Positions 7,819-16,110 of a stretch of 64,000 nucleotides of DNA are shown piece by piece. The stretch covers positions 124,001 through 188,000 of the forward strand of contig NZ_JADKRS010000002.1 of assembly GCF_015351075.1 (NCBI RefSeq), given 5' to 3'. Each line of letters begins with the position of its first letter. Positions within the stretch are counted from its first letter, which is position 1. A program made the translations under genes and the position numbers. This DNA is from Clavibacter sp. VKM Ac-2873 (GTDB lineage: Bacteria > Actinomycetota > Actinomycetes > Actinomycetales > Microbacteriaceae). A model generated the notes under the pieces. It had not been told where the DNA came from. It saw only the letters and a list, made by a program, of their open reading frames with translations, and ran no database searches.

Positions 7819-8931
7819 ATGCCGGAAAGCGATGTGACGGTCCAGCTCCTGACCCCCGCGGGCGAGCTCGCACCGAGCGACTCCGCCGAGGAGTTCCTCC
7901 CGTACTTCGAGCGACTCACGGAGGACGACCATCGTGGCTTCCTCCGCGACATGCGCCTCACGCGGGCGTTCGACCTCGAGGCCACGAACCTCCAGCGCCA
8001 GGGCCACCTCGGCCTCTGGGCGCCGAGCACCGGGCAGGAGGCGGCGCAGGTCGGATCCGGCCGGGCCACGCGCCCGCAGGACCACGTGTTCCCGGCGTAC
8101 CGCGAGCACGGCGTCGCCCTCATCCGCGGCATCGACCCCGTCGACATCGTGCGCCTGATGCGCGGGGTGACGCACGGCGGATGGGATCCGGCGGCGGGCA
8201 ACTTCCACCTCTACACGCTGGTCATCGGCTCGCAGGCGCTGCACGCCACGGGCTACGCGATGGGCGTCGCGTTCGACGGCGACGTGGCCACCGGGGATCC
8301 CGACCGCGACACCGCCGTCATCGCCTACTACGGCGACGGCGCCACCAGCCAGGGCGACGTGAGCGAGGCGTTCGTCTTCGCCGCGAGCTTCCAGACCCCG
8401 CAGGTCTTCTTCCTGCAGAACAACCACTGGGCGATCTCTGTGCCGGTCTCCACGCAGTCGCGCACGCCCCTCTACCTCCGCTCCCGCGGCTTCGGCGTGC
8501 CCAGCACGCAGGTCGACGGCAACGACGTCTTCGCGAGCTACGCGGTCACGGCCAAGCACCTCGACGACGCCCGGAACGGCGGCGGCCCCTCCTTCATCGA
8601 GGCGCTCACCTACCGCGTCGGCGCGCACACGTCGAGCGACGACCCCACGAAGTACCGCACCGACGAGGAGCTGCAGGGCTGGGTCGCGAAGGACCCGATC
8701 GCCCGGCTCGAGGCGTACCTGCGCGGCCAGGGCGCGCCGCAGTCGCTCTTCGACGGCATCGACGAGGAGGCGAAGGACCTCGCCGCCGACGTCCGCCGCC
8801 GCACCATCGAGCTGACGAGCCCGGCGCTGCCCGGCATCTTCGACCACGTCTACTCGGAGCCGCACCCCGTCACGACGGAGCAGCGCGAGTGGCTCGAGCG
8901 CTACGAGGCCTCCCTGGGAGGGAACCGATGA
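7819..8931 (+). CDS. 2-oxoacid dehydrogenase E1 alpha subunit (BCKDH/PDH type)
   Basis: 370 aa. The thiamine-diphosphate binding motif is clear: GDGATSQGD followed some 28 residues later by QNNHWAISV. The R-A-F-D entry helix, PSTGQEAAQVGSG and the phosphoryl-loop-like region YRVGAHTSSDDPTKYR match E1 alpha subunits of branched-chain or pyruvate dehydrogenase complexes. With the beta subunit it decarboxylates the 2-oxoacid and reductively acylates the E2 lipoyl group. The E1alpha-E1beta-E2 order and lack of a fused PDH suggest a branched-chain (BkdA-like) complex, but substrate is not settled by sequence. Leaderless start. Confidence 0.88.
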   Translation: MPESDVTVQLLTPAGELAPSDSAEEFLPYFERLTEDDHRGFLRDMRLTRAFDLEATNLQRQGHLGLWAPSTGQEAAQVGSGRATRPQDHVFPAYREHGVALIRGIDPVDIVRLMRGVTHGGWDPAAGNFHLYTLVIGSQALHATGYAMGVAFDGDVATGDPDRDTAVIAYYGDGATSQGDVSEAFVFAASFQTPQVFFLQNNHWAISVPVSTQSRTPLYLRSRGFGVPSTQVDGNDVFASYAVTAKHLDDARNGGGPSFIEALTYRVGAHTSSDDPTKYRTDEELQGWVAKDPIARLEAYLRGQGAPQSLFDGIDEEAKDLAADVRRRTIELTSPALPGIFDHVYSEPHPVTTEQREWLERYEASLGGNR

Positions 8932-9983
8932 CCGACACCATCGACCGCGCCGCGACCCCCGAGGGATCCGGCGACGCCGCGGCGAGCGGATCGGGAGCTC
9001 CCGCCGGCATCGAGAGCATGCCCATGGCCAAGGCCCTCAACGCGGGTCTCCGCCGGGCGCTCGAGGAGGACGACAAGGTCCTCCTCATGGGCGAGGACAT
9101 CGGCCCGCTCGGCGGCGTCTTCCGCATCACCGAGCACCTGCAACGCGACTTCGGCCCCCGCCGCGTCATCGACACCCCGCTCGCCGAGTCCGGCATCGTC
9201 GGCACGGCCATCGGCCTCGCGATGCGCGGCTACCGGCCCGTGTGCGAGATCCAGTTCGACGGCTTCATCTACCCGGCCTTCGACCAGATCACGAGCCAGC
9301 TCGCCAAGATCACCAACCGGCACGAGGGCGCGATGCGCATGCCCGTCGTGATCCGCGTGCCGTACGGCGGCCACATCGGCGCCATCGAGCACCACCAGGA
9401 GAGCCCCGAGGCGTACTTCGCGCACACGCCCGGCCTCCGCGTCGTGAGCCCGAGCACGCCGCACGACGCCTACTGGATGATCCAGGAGGCCATCCGGAGC
9501 GATGACCCGGTGATGTTCTTCGAACCCAAGGCCCGCTACCGGCCGAAGGGCGAGGTCGACTTCTCCGCCCCCGGCATCGGCCTGCACGAGAGCCGCGTGG
9601 TCCGCTCCGGCACCGACGTCACGCTCGTCGGGCACGGCGCCATGGTCGCCATGCTGCTGCAGGCGGCCGAGCTGGCGGCCGAGGAGGGCACGAGCGTCGA
9701 GGTCGTCGACCTGCGCTCGCTGTCGCCCGTCGACTACGGGCCCATCCTCGAGTCCGTCCAGCGCACCGGCCGCCTGGTCGTCGCGCAGGAGGCGCCGGGC
9801 CACGTGTCCGTCGGCTCCGAGATCGCGGCGACCGTCACGGAGCGGGCGTTCTACTCGCTCGAGGCGCCGGTGATCCGGGTCTCCGGGTTCGACGCCCCGT
9901 TCCCTCCCGCGAAGCTCGAGACGCTGTACCTCCCGGATGCCGACCGCATCCTCGAGGCCGTCGACCGCTCGCTCGCCTACTAG
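8928..9983 (+). CDS. 2-oxoacid dehydrogenase E1 beta subunit
   Basis: 351 aa. After an acidic, low-complexity N-terminus of about 30 residues, the transketolase-like core begins at [16 protein letters not shown], with [16 protein letters not shown] and the conserved [17 protein letters not shown]. It ends with the usual C-terminal domain ([11 protein letters not shown]...[12 protein letters not shown]). It pairs with the E1 alpha subunit to form the TPP-dependent decarboxylase. The ATG overlaps the E1 alpha stop by 4 nt (ATGA), so translation is coupled and a 1:1 ratio is likely. Confidence 0.92.
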   Translation: MTDTIDRAATPEGSGDAAASGSGAPAGIESMPMAKALNAGLRRALEEDDKVLLMGEDIGPLGGVFRITEHLQRDFGPRRVIDTPLAESGIVGTAIGLAMRGYRPVCEIQFDGFIYPAFDQITSQLAKITNRHEGAMRMPVVIRVPYGGHIGAIEHHQESPEAYFAHTPGLRVVSPSTPHDAYWMIQEAIRSDDPVMFFEPKARYRPKGEVDFSAPGIGLHESRVVRSGTDVTLVGHGAMVAMLLQAAELAAEEGTSVEVVDLRSLSPVDYGPILESVQRTGRLVVAQEAPGHVSVGSEIAATVTERAFYSLEAPVIRVSGFDAPFPPAKLETLYLPDADRILEAVDRSLAY

Positions 9984-10023
9984 ACGCCCGCCGCCCCCGC
10001 GGCACGGAGAAGAGGACCGCACG

Positions 10024-11424
10024 ATGGCTGATTCCGAGTTCACCCTGCCCGACGTGGGCGAGGGCCTCATCGACGCCGAGATCGTCTCGTGGCGCGTGCA
10101 GCCGGGCGACCAGGTGGCGCTCAACCAGGTGATCGTCGAGATCGAGACCGCGAAGTCGCTCGTGGAGCTGCCGAGCCCGTTCGAGGGCACGGTCTCCGGG
10201 CTGCTCGTCCAGGAGGGCCAGACCGTCGAGGTGGGCACGCCCATCATCGCCATCGCGCAGGGCTCGCCGAGCGTGTCCGCTCCCGCCGAGACGCCGGCGC
10301 AGATGGCCCTGCCGGGCGAGACGGTGATCGAGGACGACACCGCCATCGAGAACCGCGAGCCGGCGCCCGCGCCCGCGCCCGAGGAGACCTCCGGCGCCGT
10401 GCTCGTCGGCTACGGCACCGTCGGCAAGGTCGCGAGCCGCCGTCGGCGCGCCGAGCCGGGCGACGCCGCCCCGGCCGCCCGTCACGCCGCGCGCCCGGGC
10501 GCTGCCGCGGGCGCGCCCGCCGCCCGCGCCCCGCGACCCGACTCGGTGCCCGCCGCCTCGGCCGCGCCCATCATCGCGAAGCCCCCCATCCGCAAGCTCG
10601 CAAAGGACCTCGAGGTGGACCTGGCCGAGGTCGAGGCCACGGGGCTCGTCGGCGAGATCACGCGCGAGGACGTCATCCGCACCGCGCAGCAGGCGAGCGT
10701 CTTCAAGAACATCGAGACGCCCGAGTGGCCGGATGCGCGCGAGGACCGGATCCCCGTCAAGGGCGTCCGCAAGGTCATCGCGGCGGCCATGGTCCAGAGC
10801 GCGTTCCAGGCGCCCCACGTGAGCCTGTTCGTCGACGTCGACGCCACGCGCACGATGGAGTTCGTCAAGCGCCTCAAGGCGTCCACCGACTTCGCGGGCG
10901 TCAAGGTCTCGCCCCTGCTCATCATGGCCAAGGCGATGATCTGGGCCGTGCGCCGGAACCCGACGGTCAACTCCTCGTGGACCGACCAGGAGATCATCGT
11001 CCGCCACTACGTGAACCTCGGCGTCGCCGCAGCGACCCCGCGCGGCCTCGTGGTGCCGAACGTGAAGGAGGCGCAGGCGATGTCGCTCCTGGAGCTCGCC
11101 CGCGCGCTCGAGCAGCTGACCCTCACGGCCCGCGACGGCAAGACCAGCCCGGCGGACATGAGCCAGGGCACCATCACGATCACCAACATCGGCGTCTTCG
11201 GCATGGACACCGGCACGCCGATCCTCAACCCGGGCGAGGTCGCGATCGTCGCGCTCGGCACCATCAAGCAGAAGCCGTGGGTGGTCGACGGCGAGGTGCG
11301 TCCGCGCTTCGTCACGACCATCGGCGCGAGCTTCGACCACCGCGTCGTCGACGGCGACGTCGCGAGCCGCTTCCTGGCCGACGTCGCGAGCATCATCGAG
11401 GAGCCGGCGCTGCTCCTGGAGTGA
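10024..11424 (+). CDS. 2-oxoacid dehydrogenase E2, dihydrolipoamide acyltransferase
   Basis: 466 aa with one lipoyl domain (lipoylated Lys44 in ETAKSLVEL), an Ala/Pro-rich linker, a peripheral subunit-binding domain ([21 protein letters not shown], around residues 187-215) and a C-terminal acyltransferase domain ending in [10 protein letters not shown] with catalytic His439 and Asp443. It forms the core of the complex and passes the acyl group to CoA. Start at ATG 10024 is preceded by a purine-rich ribosome site. Upstream E1 genes lie 40 nt away. No E3 (lipoamide dehydrogenase) gene is in the operon, so E3 must come from elsewhere. Confidence 0.92.
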   Translation: MADSEFTLPDVGEGLIDAEIVSWRVQPGDQVALNQVIVEIETAKSLVELPSPFEGTVSGLLVQEGQTVEVGTPIIAIAQGSPSVSAPAETPAQMALPGETVIEDDTAIENREPAPAPAPEETSGAVLVGYGTVGKVASRRRRAEPGDAAPAARHAARPGAAAGAPAARAPRPDSVPAASAAPIIAKPPIRKLAKDLEVDLAEVEATGLVGEITREDVIRTAQQASVFKNIETPEWPDAREDRIPVKGVRKVIAAAMVQSAFQAPHVSLFVDVDATRTMEFVKRLKASTDFAGVKVSPLLIMAKAMIWAVRRNPTVNSSWTDQEIIVRHYVNLGVAAATPRGLVVPNVKEAQAMSLLELARALEQLTLTARDGKTSPADMSQGTITITNIGVFGMDTGTPILNPGEVAIVALGTIKQKPWVVDGEVRPRFVTTIGASFDHRVVDGDVASRFLADVASIIEEPALLLE

Positions 11425-11459
11425 CGCGTCCGCCCTCCACAGTGGGGGCGTGGTGGTAC

Positions 11460-11474
11460 TGATACCGGTTATCA
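11460..11474. promoter_or_regulatory. Inverted repeat, candidate Zur operator
   Basis: The 15-bp sequence TGATACCGGTTATCA has matching 5-bp arms (TGATA and TATCA). It overlaps the expected -35/spacer of the metal transporter promoter, whose -10 TATCGT lies at 11481. Being upstream of a metal ABC operon that ends in a Fur-family gene makes it a good candidate binding site for that regulator. Confidence 0.45.
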
Positions 11475-11480
11475 ATACCG

Positions 11481-11486
11481 TATCGT
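11481..11486 (+). promoter_or_regulatory. -10 box (TATCGT) for the metal transporter operon
   Basis: TATCGT sits 7 nt before the ATG at 11494, giving a nearly leaderless transcript and a promoter overlapped by the upstream inverted repeat. Confidence 0.5.
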
Positions 11487-11493
11487 CGGATGC

Positions 11494-12447
11494 ATGAACC
11501 GTCGCCCCCTCACCGCCCTGCTCGCCGTCTCGCTCCTCGCCGTCCCCCTCGCGGGCTGCGCCTCCGGATCCGGGGCCCCCTCCGACGACGCGTCGGCGTC
11601 CGCGTCCGGCGGCGGCACGCTCGAGGTCGTCGCGTCCACCGACGTCTACGGCGACATCGCGAAGCAGATCGGCGGCGACGACGTGAAGGTGACGTCGATC
11701 ATCGACAGCCCCGACAAGGACCCGCACGAGTACCAGGCCACCTCGCGCGACCAGCTCGCGCTCTCCACCGCCGACGTCGTGATCCAGAACGGCGGCGGCT
11801 ACGACGACTTCGTCGACACCATGATCCAGGCGCTCCCGGGCGGCACGAGCCCCGTCCTCCTCAACGCCGTCGACATCTCCGGCTTCGACCAGAAGCCCGC
11901 CGAGGGCGAGCTCAACGAGCACGTCTGGTACGACATGCCCACGATGAAGAAGCTGGCCGAGGAGATCGAGCAGGCGTTCTCGAAGGCCGACAGCTCCGGT
12001 GCCGCCACGTTCGAGGCGAACGAGCAGGCCTTCACCGCGAAGCTCGACGGCATCGCCGCCGCCGAGGCCGCCGCGAAGCCGGCCGGCACCGGCAAGGGCG
12101 TCGCGATCACCGAGCCCGTGCCGCTGTACATGACGAGCGCCATGGGCCTCGAGAACCGCACGCCGGACGAGTTCAGCGAGGCCGTCGAGGAGGGCACCGA
12201 CGTGCCCGCCGACGTGCTCAAGGAGACGCTCGCCCTCTTCTCCGAGAAGAAGGTCGCGGCGCTCGTCTACAACTCGCAGACCACGGGCGCGACGACCGAC
12301 CAGGTCGTCGCCGCCGCGAAGGCCGCCGGCGTCCCGGTCGTGCCGGTCACGGAGACCCTGCCCGCCGACCTGCCCGCGGGCAGCGGGTACGTTGAGTGGA
12401 TGACCGAGAACGTCGACGCCGTGGCCTCCGCCATCAAGGGATCGTGA
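11494..12447 (+). CDS. Metal (zinc/manganese) ABC transporter substrate-binding lipoprotein
   Basis: 317 aa cluster A-I (ZnuA/TroA-type) binding protein. Residues 1-22 form a lipoprotein signal with lipobox LAGC. The mature part has VVASTDVYGDIAKQIGGDDVKVTSII, a metal-ligand histidine in DKDPHEY, another in LNEHVWYDMPTM, and a final acidic TTGATTDQ region. It captures divalent metal outside the membrane and delivers it to the adjacent permease. It lacks the long His-rich loop of classical ZnuA. Substrate is inferred as zinc because the operon ends in a Zur-like gene, with manganese as the alternative. Confidence 0.88.
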   Translation: MNRRPLTALLAVSLLAVPLAGCASGSGAPSDDASASASGGGTLEVVASTDVYGDIAKQIGGDDVKVTSIIDSPDKDPHEYQATSRDQLALSTADVVIQNGGGYDDFVDTMIQALPGGTSPVLLNAVDISGFDQKPAEGELNEHVWYDMPTMKKLAEEIEQAFSKADSSGAATFEANEQAFTAKLDGIAAAEAAAKPAGTGKGVAITEPVPLYMTSAMGLENRTPDEFSEAVEEGTDVPADVLKETLALFSEKKVAALVYNSQTTGATTDQVVAAAKAAGVPVVPVTETLPADLPAGSGYVEWMTENVDAVASAIKGS

Positions 12448-13319
12448 CCGGCGCACCCGTCCTGAGCCTCCGGGACGCGACGCTCGCGTTCGGGGCGCGC
12501 ACGCTCTGGAGCGGACTCGACCTCGACGTGGCACCCGGCGAGTTCGTCGCGGTGCTCGGCCCGAACGGATCCGGCAAGACCAGCTTCCTGAAGTCCGTCC
12601 TCGGCGCCCAGCGCCTCACATCGGGGGAGATGCGCTTCCTCGACGAGCCGGTGCGCCGCGGCGCGCGGCGCATGGGCTACATCCCGCAGCAGAAGCTCAT
12701 CACCGCGGCCACGCCCGTGCGGGCGCGCGACCTCGTCGGCTTCGGCGTCACCGGCCACCGCTGGGGGCTGCCGATCAGCCGGCGGGCCGAGCGGGCCCGG
12801 GTCGACGAGCTGCTCGAGGCGGTCGGCGCCACCTCCTACGCGGACGCGCCGGTCGCGACCCTCTCCGGCGGGGAGCAGCAGCGGCTGCGCGTGGCCCAGG
12901 CCCTCGCGTCGGATCCGCGGCTCCTCCTCTGCGACGAGCCGCTGCTCAGCCTCGACCTCGGGCACCAGCGCGTGGTCAGCGAGCTCATCGACCGGCACCG
13001 CAGGGAGACCGACGCGGCGGTGGTGTTCGTCACGCACGACGTGAACCCCGTGCTCGACATGGTCGACCGCGTCCTCTACCTGGTGGGCGGCCGGTTCCGC
13101 ATCGGGACGCCCGACGAGGTCCTCGACTCCGAGGTGCTGAGCTCGCTCTACGGCACCCCCGTCGACGTGGTGCGCGTGCGCGGCCGCGTCGTCGTGGTCG
13201 GCGCCACCGACGACCCGCACGGCCACCACTCGCACGACGACGACGACCACGACGAGCACGGCGACCACGGGTCGCACGGCGTGCACGACCAGGCTCCCGC
13301 CGACGGGAGGGCCGCGTGA
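12444..13319 (+). CDS. Metal ABC transporter ATP-binding protein with His/Asp-rich tail
   Basis: 291 aa from the GTG that overlaps the upstream stop by 4 nt. Walker A is GPNGSGKTSF, the signature is TLSGGEQQRLR and Walker B is LLLCDEPLLSLD, followed by the switch histidine in FVTHDVN. It powers import through the next gene's permease. The unusual part is the last 35 or so residues, which are packed with His and Asp (from about 13210 to 13295), a likely cytoplasmic metal-binding or metal-sensing tail. The next gene overlaps it by 4 nt. Confidence 0.9.
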   Translation: MTGAPVLSLRDATLAFGARTLWSGLDLDVAPGEFVAVLGPNGSGKTSFLKSVLGAQRLTSGEMRFLDEPVRRGARRMGYIPQQKLITAATPVRARDLVGFGVTGHRWGLPISRRAERARVDELLEAVGATSYADAPVATLSGGEQQRLRVAQALASDPRLLLCDEPLLSLDLGHQRVVSELIDRHRRETDAAVVFVTHDVNPVLDMVDRVLYLVGGRFRIGTPDEVLDSEVLSSLYGTPVDVVRVRGRVVVVGATDDPHGHHSHDDDDHDEHGDHGSHGVHDQAPADGRAA

Positions 13320-14242
13320 TCCACCTGCTCGCCGACGCGGGCGACGTCTGGTCGCGCCTGTTCGACTTCTCCGACTACGGCGCGCTCGTGGCGCTGCTGC
13401 GGAACAGCATCATCGCGGGCGCCGTGCTCGGCGTCGTGGGGGGCCTCATCGGCGTCTTCGTCATGACGCGCGACCTCGCCTTCGCGGTCCACGGCGTGAG
13501 CGAGCTCTCGTTCGCGGGCGCGGCGGCGGCGCTGCTGCTCGGCGTCAACGTGGTGGGCGGATCCCTGGTGGGCTCGCTCATCGCCGCCATCGCCATCGGC
13601 GTGCTGGGCACGCGCGCGAAGGACCGCAACTCGATCATCGCCGTCATCATGCCGTTCGGCCTCGGGCTCGGGATCCTGTTCCTGGCCCTCTACGACGGCC
13701 GCGCCAGCAACAAGTTCGGCCTGCTCACGGGGCAGATCGTCTCGGTCGACAACCCGCAGCTGGGCTACCTCGTGGGCATCAGCGCCGTCGTCATCCTCGG
13801 CCTCGCGGTCGTCTGGCGGCCGCTGATGTTCGCGAGCGTCGACCCCGACGTGGCCGCCGCCCGCGGCGTGCCCGTGCGCCTGCTCTCCATCGTCTTCATG
13901 ATCCTGCTCGGCCTCGGCACGGCGGTCTCCATCCAGATCGTCGGCGCGCTGCTCGTGCTCTCGCTGCTGGTGACGCCCGCTGCGGCCGCGATGCGCGTCT
14001 CGTCGACGCCCCGGGTGGTCGTCTCGCTCAGCGTGCTGTTCGCGCTCGCGAGCATCGTGGGCGGCATCATGCTCGCGCTCGGCAGCAGCATCCCCATCAG
14101 CCCGTACGTCACGACCATCTCGTTCACGATCTACCTGGTCTGCCGCGGCATCGACGCCCTCCGGGCGCGCAGCGGCACGTCGGGCGGGACGCGTACCCTG
14201 GCTCCGCGGGGAGGATCGCCCGCCGGGAGGGCACGGGCATGA
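13316..14242 (+). CDS. Metal ABC transporter permease
   Basis: 308 aa ABC-3 family permease with about eight to nine transmembrane helices, including LRNSIIAGAVLGVVGGLIGVFVMTRDLAF at the N-terminus, and the EAA-like region AARGVPVRLLS preceding the coupling helix. It forms the inner-membrane channel for divalent metal import. The start (GTG ATC CAC) overlaps the ATPase stop by 4 nt and its own stop overlaps the regulator ATG by 4 nt. All four genes are therefore translationally coupled. Confidence 0.9.
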   Translation: MIHLLADAGDVWSRLFDFSDYGALVALLRNSIIAGAVLGVVGGLIGVFVMTRDLAFAVHGVSELSFAGAAAALLLGVNVVGGSLVGSLIAAIAIGVLGTRAKDRNSIIAVIMPFGLGLGILFLALYDGRASNKFGLLTGQIVSVDNPQLGYLVGISAVVILGLAVVWRPLMFASVDPDVAAARGVPVRLLSIVFMILLGLGTAVSIQIVGALLVLSLLVTPAAAAMRVSSTPRVVVSLSVLFALASIVGGIMLALGSSIPISPYVTTISFTIYLVCRGIDALRARSGTSGGTRTLAPRGGSPAGRARA

Positions 14243-14682
14243 AGCGGAACACGTGGCAGCGCGAGGCCGTCCGGCAGGCGCTGGACGCATCGACCGAGTT
14301 CGTGAGCGCGCAGCGGCTCCACGCGCGCCTGCACGACGCGGGATCCCCCATCGGCCTGGCCACCGTCTACCGCGCCCTCGGCGACCTCGCCGCCGAGGGC
14401 GACGCCGACTCCCTGCAGTCGCCCGACGGCGAGGCGCTCTACCGCACGTGCGCCACGGGCGGCCACCACCACCACCTCATCTGCCGCGTCTGCGGGAAGA
14501 CCGTCGAGATCGCGGCCGACGAGGTCGAGGCCTGGGCGCACGACGTCGCCGCGCGCAACGGCTTCACGGCCCCGAGCCACGTGGTCGACGTCTTCGGCCT
14601 CTGCGCCGAGTGCACGCGCCGCGCGGCCGAGGCGGCGGGCGCGCCGACGGCCGGCGCCTCGGAGGCCCCCGCATCCGCATGA
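14239..14682 (+). CDS. zur: Fur-family metalloregulator, Zur-like
   Basis: 147 aa. A winged helix (STEFVSAQRLHARLHDAGSPIGLATVYRALGDLAAEG) is followed by the Fur-family metal region GGHHHHLICRVCGKTVEI and a second zinc cysteine pair CAECTRR. FUR proteins with this His-rich motif and two CxxC pairs bind a structural zinc and a regulatory metal, then repress uptake genes. Operon placement after a ZnuABC-like transporter and before zinc-free ribosomal paralogues identifies it as Zur rather than Fur. It probably regulates its own operon through the inverted repeat at 11460. Confidence 0.88.
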   Translation: MKRNTWQREAVRQALDASTEFVSAQRLHARLHDAGSPIGLATVYRALGDLAAEGDADSLQSPDGEALYRTCATGGHHHHLICRVCGKTVEIAADEVEAWAHDVAARNGFTAPSHVVDVFGLCAECTRRAAEAAGAPTAGASEAPASA

Positions 14683-14683
14683 T

Positions 14684-14708
14684 CCCGGGCCCTCGGCTTG
14701 CGCCCGGG
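14684..14708 (+). terminator. Possible weak terminator after zur
   Basis: A 7-bp GC stem (CCCGGGC/GCCCGGG) with an 11-nt loop follows the zur stop. There is no T-tract. It could end the metal operon or be a fortuitous palindrome. Confidence 0.35.
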
Positions 14709-14817
14709 CGTGTCGTCGCGTAGCCTCGATCCTTGGCCGAGCGGCTCATCCGCTCGCATGTGCGCCCACCCCTATCTCTCGAGATCCGGGGACGGGCGTG
14801 CCGACAAGAAATCTTGG

Positions 14818-14837
14818 GTAGGGCGGTCTCGCCCTAC
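14818..14837 (+). promoter_or_regulatory. Leader hairpin upstream of rpmB
   Basis: GTAGGGCG and CGCCCTAC form a perfect 8-bp stem around a GTCT loop, 19 nt before the rpmB ATG and just ahead of the GGAGG ribosome site. A second hairpin (GAGCGG/CCGCTC) lies near 14740. The stretch 14710-14856 thus looks like a structured 5' leader, possibly for autogenous or regulatory control of the ribosomal operon. A TAGCCT box near 14721 may be its promoter. Confidence 0.4.
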
Positions 14838-14856
14838 GGTACCTACGGAGGAAACC

Positions 14857-15093
14857 ATGGCAGCAACCTGCCAGGTGACCGGCGCCGTCCCCGGCTTCGG
14901 ACACAACATCTCGCACTCGCACCGGCGCACCAAGCGCCGCTTCGACCCGAACGTTCAGAAGAAGACGTACTACGTCCCCTCGCTGCGTCGCAACGTCAAG
15001 CTCACGCTCTCCGCGAAGGGCATCAAGGTCATCGACGCCCGCGGCATCGAGTCCGTCGTCAAGGACATCCTCGCTCGCGGGGTGAAGATCTAA
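14857..15093 (+). CDS. rpmB: 50S ribosomal protein L28
   Basis: 78 aa. The family signature [25 protein letters not shown] and the central [18 protein letters not shown] are intact. Only one cysteine (Cys5) is present, so the four-cysteine zinc ribbon of the zinc form is absent. A strong AAGGAGG-like site (GGAGGAAACC) precedes the ATG. The TAA stop overlaps the rpmG ATG by one base. Position directly after zur suggests it is a zinc-independent copy or that the only copy is zinc-free. Confidence 0.95.
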   Translation: MAATCQVTGAVPGFGHNISHSHRRTKRRFDPNVQKKTYYVPSLRRNVKLTLSAKGIKVIDARGIESVVKDILARGVKI

Positions 15094-15260
15094 TGGCCAA
15101 GCAGCAGGACGTCCGTCCGATCATCAAGCTCCGCTCGACGGCTGGCACCGGGTACACGTACGTGACCCGCAAGAACCGCCGCAACAACCCCGACCGCCTC
15201 GTGCTGAAGAAGTACGACCCGGTCGTCCGCAAGCACGTCGACTTCCGCGAGGAGCGCTAA
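15093..15260 (+). CDS. rpmG: 50S ribosomal protein L33, cysteine-free form
   Basis: 55 aa. [20 protein letters not shown] and the [19 protein letters not shown] motif define L33. All cysteines of the zinc-binding version are missing, so this is the zinc-independent (C-minus) type. The ATG shares one base with the rpmB stop (TAATG), so the two are translationally coupled. Confidence 0.95.
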   Translation: MAKQQDVRPIIKLRSTAGTGYTYVTRKNRRNNPDRLVLKKYDPVVRKHVDFREER

Positions 15261-15262
15261 AC

Positions 15263-15568
15263 ATGGCCAAGAAGAGCAAGATCGCCCGCAACGAGCAGCG
15301 CAAGGTCATCGTCGAGCGGTACGCCGCGAAGCGCCTCGAGCTGAAGAAGGCCCTCGTGGACCCGAACGGCACCGACGAGAGCCGCGAGGCGGCCCGCGCC
15401 GGCATCCAGCGCCTCCCGCGCGACGCCTCGCCCGTCCGCCTGCGCCAGCGCGACGCCATCGACGGTCGCCCCCGCGGCAACCTGTCGAAGTTCGGCATCT
15501 CCCGCGTGCGCTTCCGTGACATGGCCCACCGCGGCGAGCTTCCGGGCGTCACGAAGTCCAGCTGGTAG
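15263..15568 (+). CDS. rpsN: 30S ribosomal protein S14, cysteine-free form
   Basis: 101 aa, the longer zinc-free S14 type, with [21 protein letters not shown] and the C-terminal [34 protein letters not shown]. It lacks the CxxC...CxxC ribbon of the short zinc form. The gene starts 2 nt after rpmG. Its TAG stop lies inside a TAGGTT hexamer that may serve as the -10 of the HU gene promoter. The rpmB-rpmG-rpsN order equals that of the Zur-controlled alternative ribosomal operon known in mycobacteria. Confidence 0.95.
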   Translation: MAKKSKIARNEQRKVIVERYAAKRLELKKALVDPNGTDESREAARAGIQRLPRDASPVRLRQRDAIDGRPRGNLSKFGISRVRFRDMAHRGELPGVTKSSW

Positions 15569-15700
15569 GTTCCAAGCGGCCGTATGGCCGAACGGACCGC
15601 TGATGGCCTCGATCGGGTCGCACGGTCCGCTGACGTAGACAGACACCATCCACCACACGGCCGCTCGAGAAGAACGGCACCAGGTCCGAGGAGGACACCC

Positions 15701-15988
15701 ATGGCTGACAAGTCACTCAACCGCACCGAGCTCGTTGCCGCCGTCGCCGCGGAGTCGGGCCAGAGCCAGGCCGCCGTCAACGGCGTGCTGGACGCGCTCT
15801 TCTCCACCGTCGCGACCAACGTCGCCGACGGCGTCAAGGTCACGATCCCGGGCTGGGTCGCCTTCGAGCAGACGGCTCGCGCCGCGCGCACGGGCCGCAA
15901 CCCGCAGACGGGCGAGCCGCTCGAGATCAAGGCGTCCAAGGGCGTCAAGGTCTCCGCCGGCAGCAAGCTCAAGGCCGCCGTCAAGTAG
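15701..15988 (+). CDS. hup: HU-family DNA-binding protein
   Basis: 95 aa. MADKSLNRTELVAAVAAESGQSQAAVNGVLDAL is the HU dimerisation helix pair and ARTGRNPQTGEPLEIKASKG contains the DNA-bending beta-arm with the RNPxTG motif. It is a nucleoid-compacting protein. It is the standard short form without the mycobacterial lysine-rich tail. The start is fixed by the GAGGAGG site before ATG 15701. The 130-bp upstream gap probably contains its promoter and a leader; a strong terminator follows. Confidence 0.95.
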   Translation: MADKSLNRTELVAAVAAESGQSQAAVNGVLDALFSTVATNVADGVKVTIPGWVAFEQTARAARTGRNPQTGEPLEIKASKGVKVSAGSKLKAAVK

Positions 15989-16007
15989 TCCTCCTCACCA
16001 CACGCCC

Positions 16008-16041
16008 AGCGGGGGCGCCGACTCCGGTCGGCGTCCCCGCT
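16008..16041 (+). terminator. Strong hairpin terminator after hup
   Basis: A 15-bp stem with a single G:T pair (AGCGGGGGCGCCGAC against GTCGGCGTCCCCGCT) and a TCCG loop starts about 20 nt after the HU stop. Confidence 0.8.
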
Positions 16042-16095
16042 GTCGCGTTCCCGGGAGGCGCTCCGGCGGCCAGCCGCCCGTCAGCGGGCGCGAGT

Positions 16096-16101
16096 TAGGC
16101 T
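16096..16101 (+). promoter_or_regulatory. -10 box (TAGGCT) for the CopD-CtaG gene
   Basis: TAGGCT lies 9 nt before the ATG at 16111. The transcript would have at most a few nucleotides of leader. Confidence 0.45.
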
Positions 16102-16110
16102 GGATCCCTC

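Noticed and set aside
6231-9983. A 1250-codon open frame on the forward strand
   Set aside because: Only its last 351 codons (E1 beta) are real. The rest is the out-of-frame shadow of hisC and E1 alpha in high-GC DNA, rich in Arg, Gly and Pro runs.
14733-15260. A frame joining an upstream TTG to L33
   Set aside because: TAGCCT lies 6 nt before the TTG, resembling the leaderless pattern, but the frame crosses rpmB out of phase and L33 has its own coupled ATG. I take the box as the promoter of a leadered ribosomal operon.
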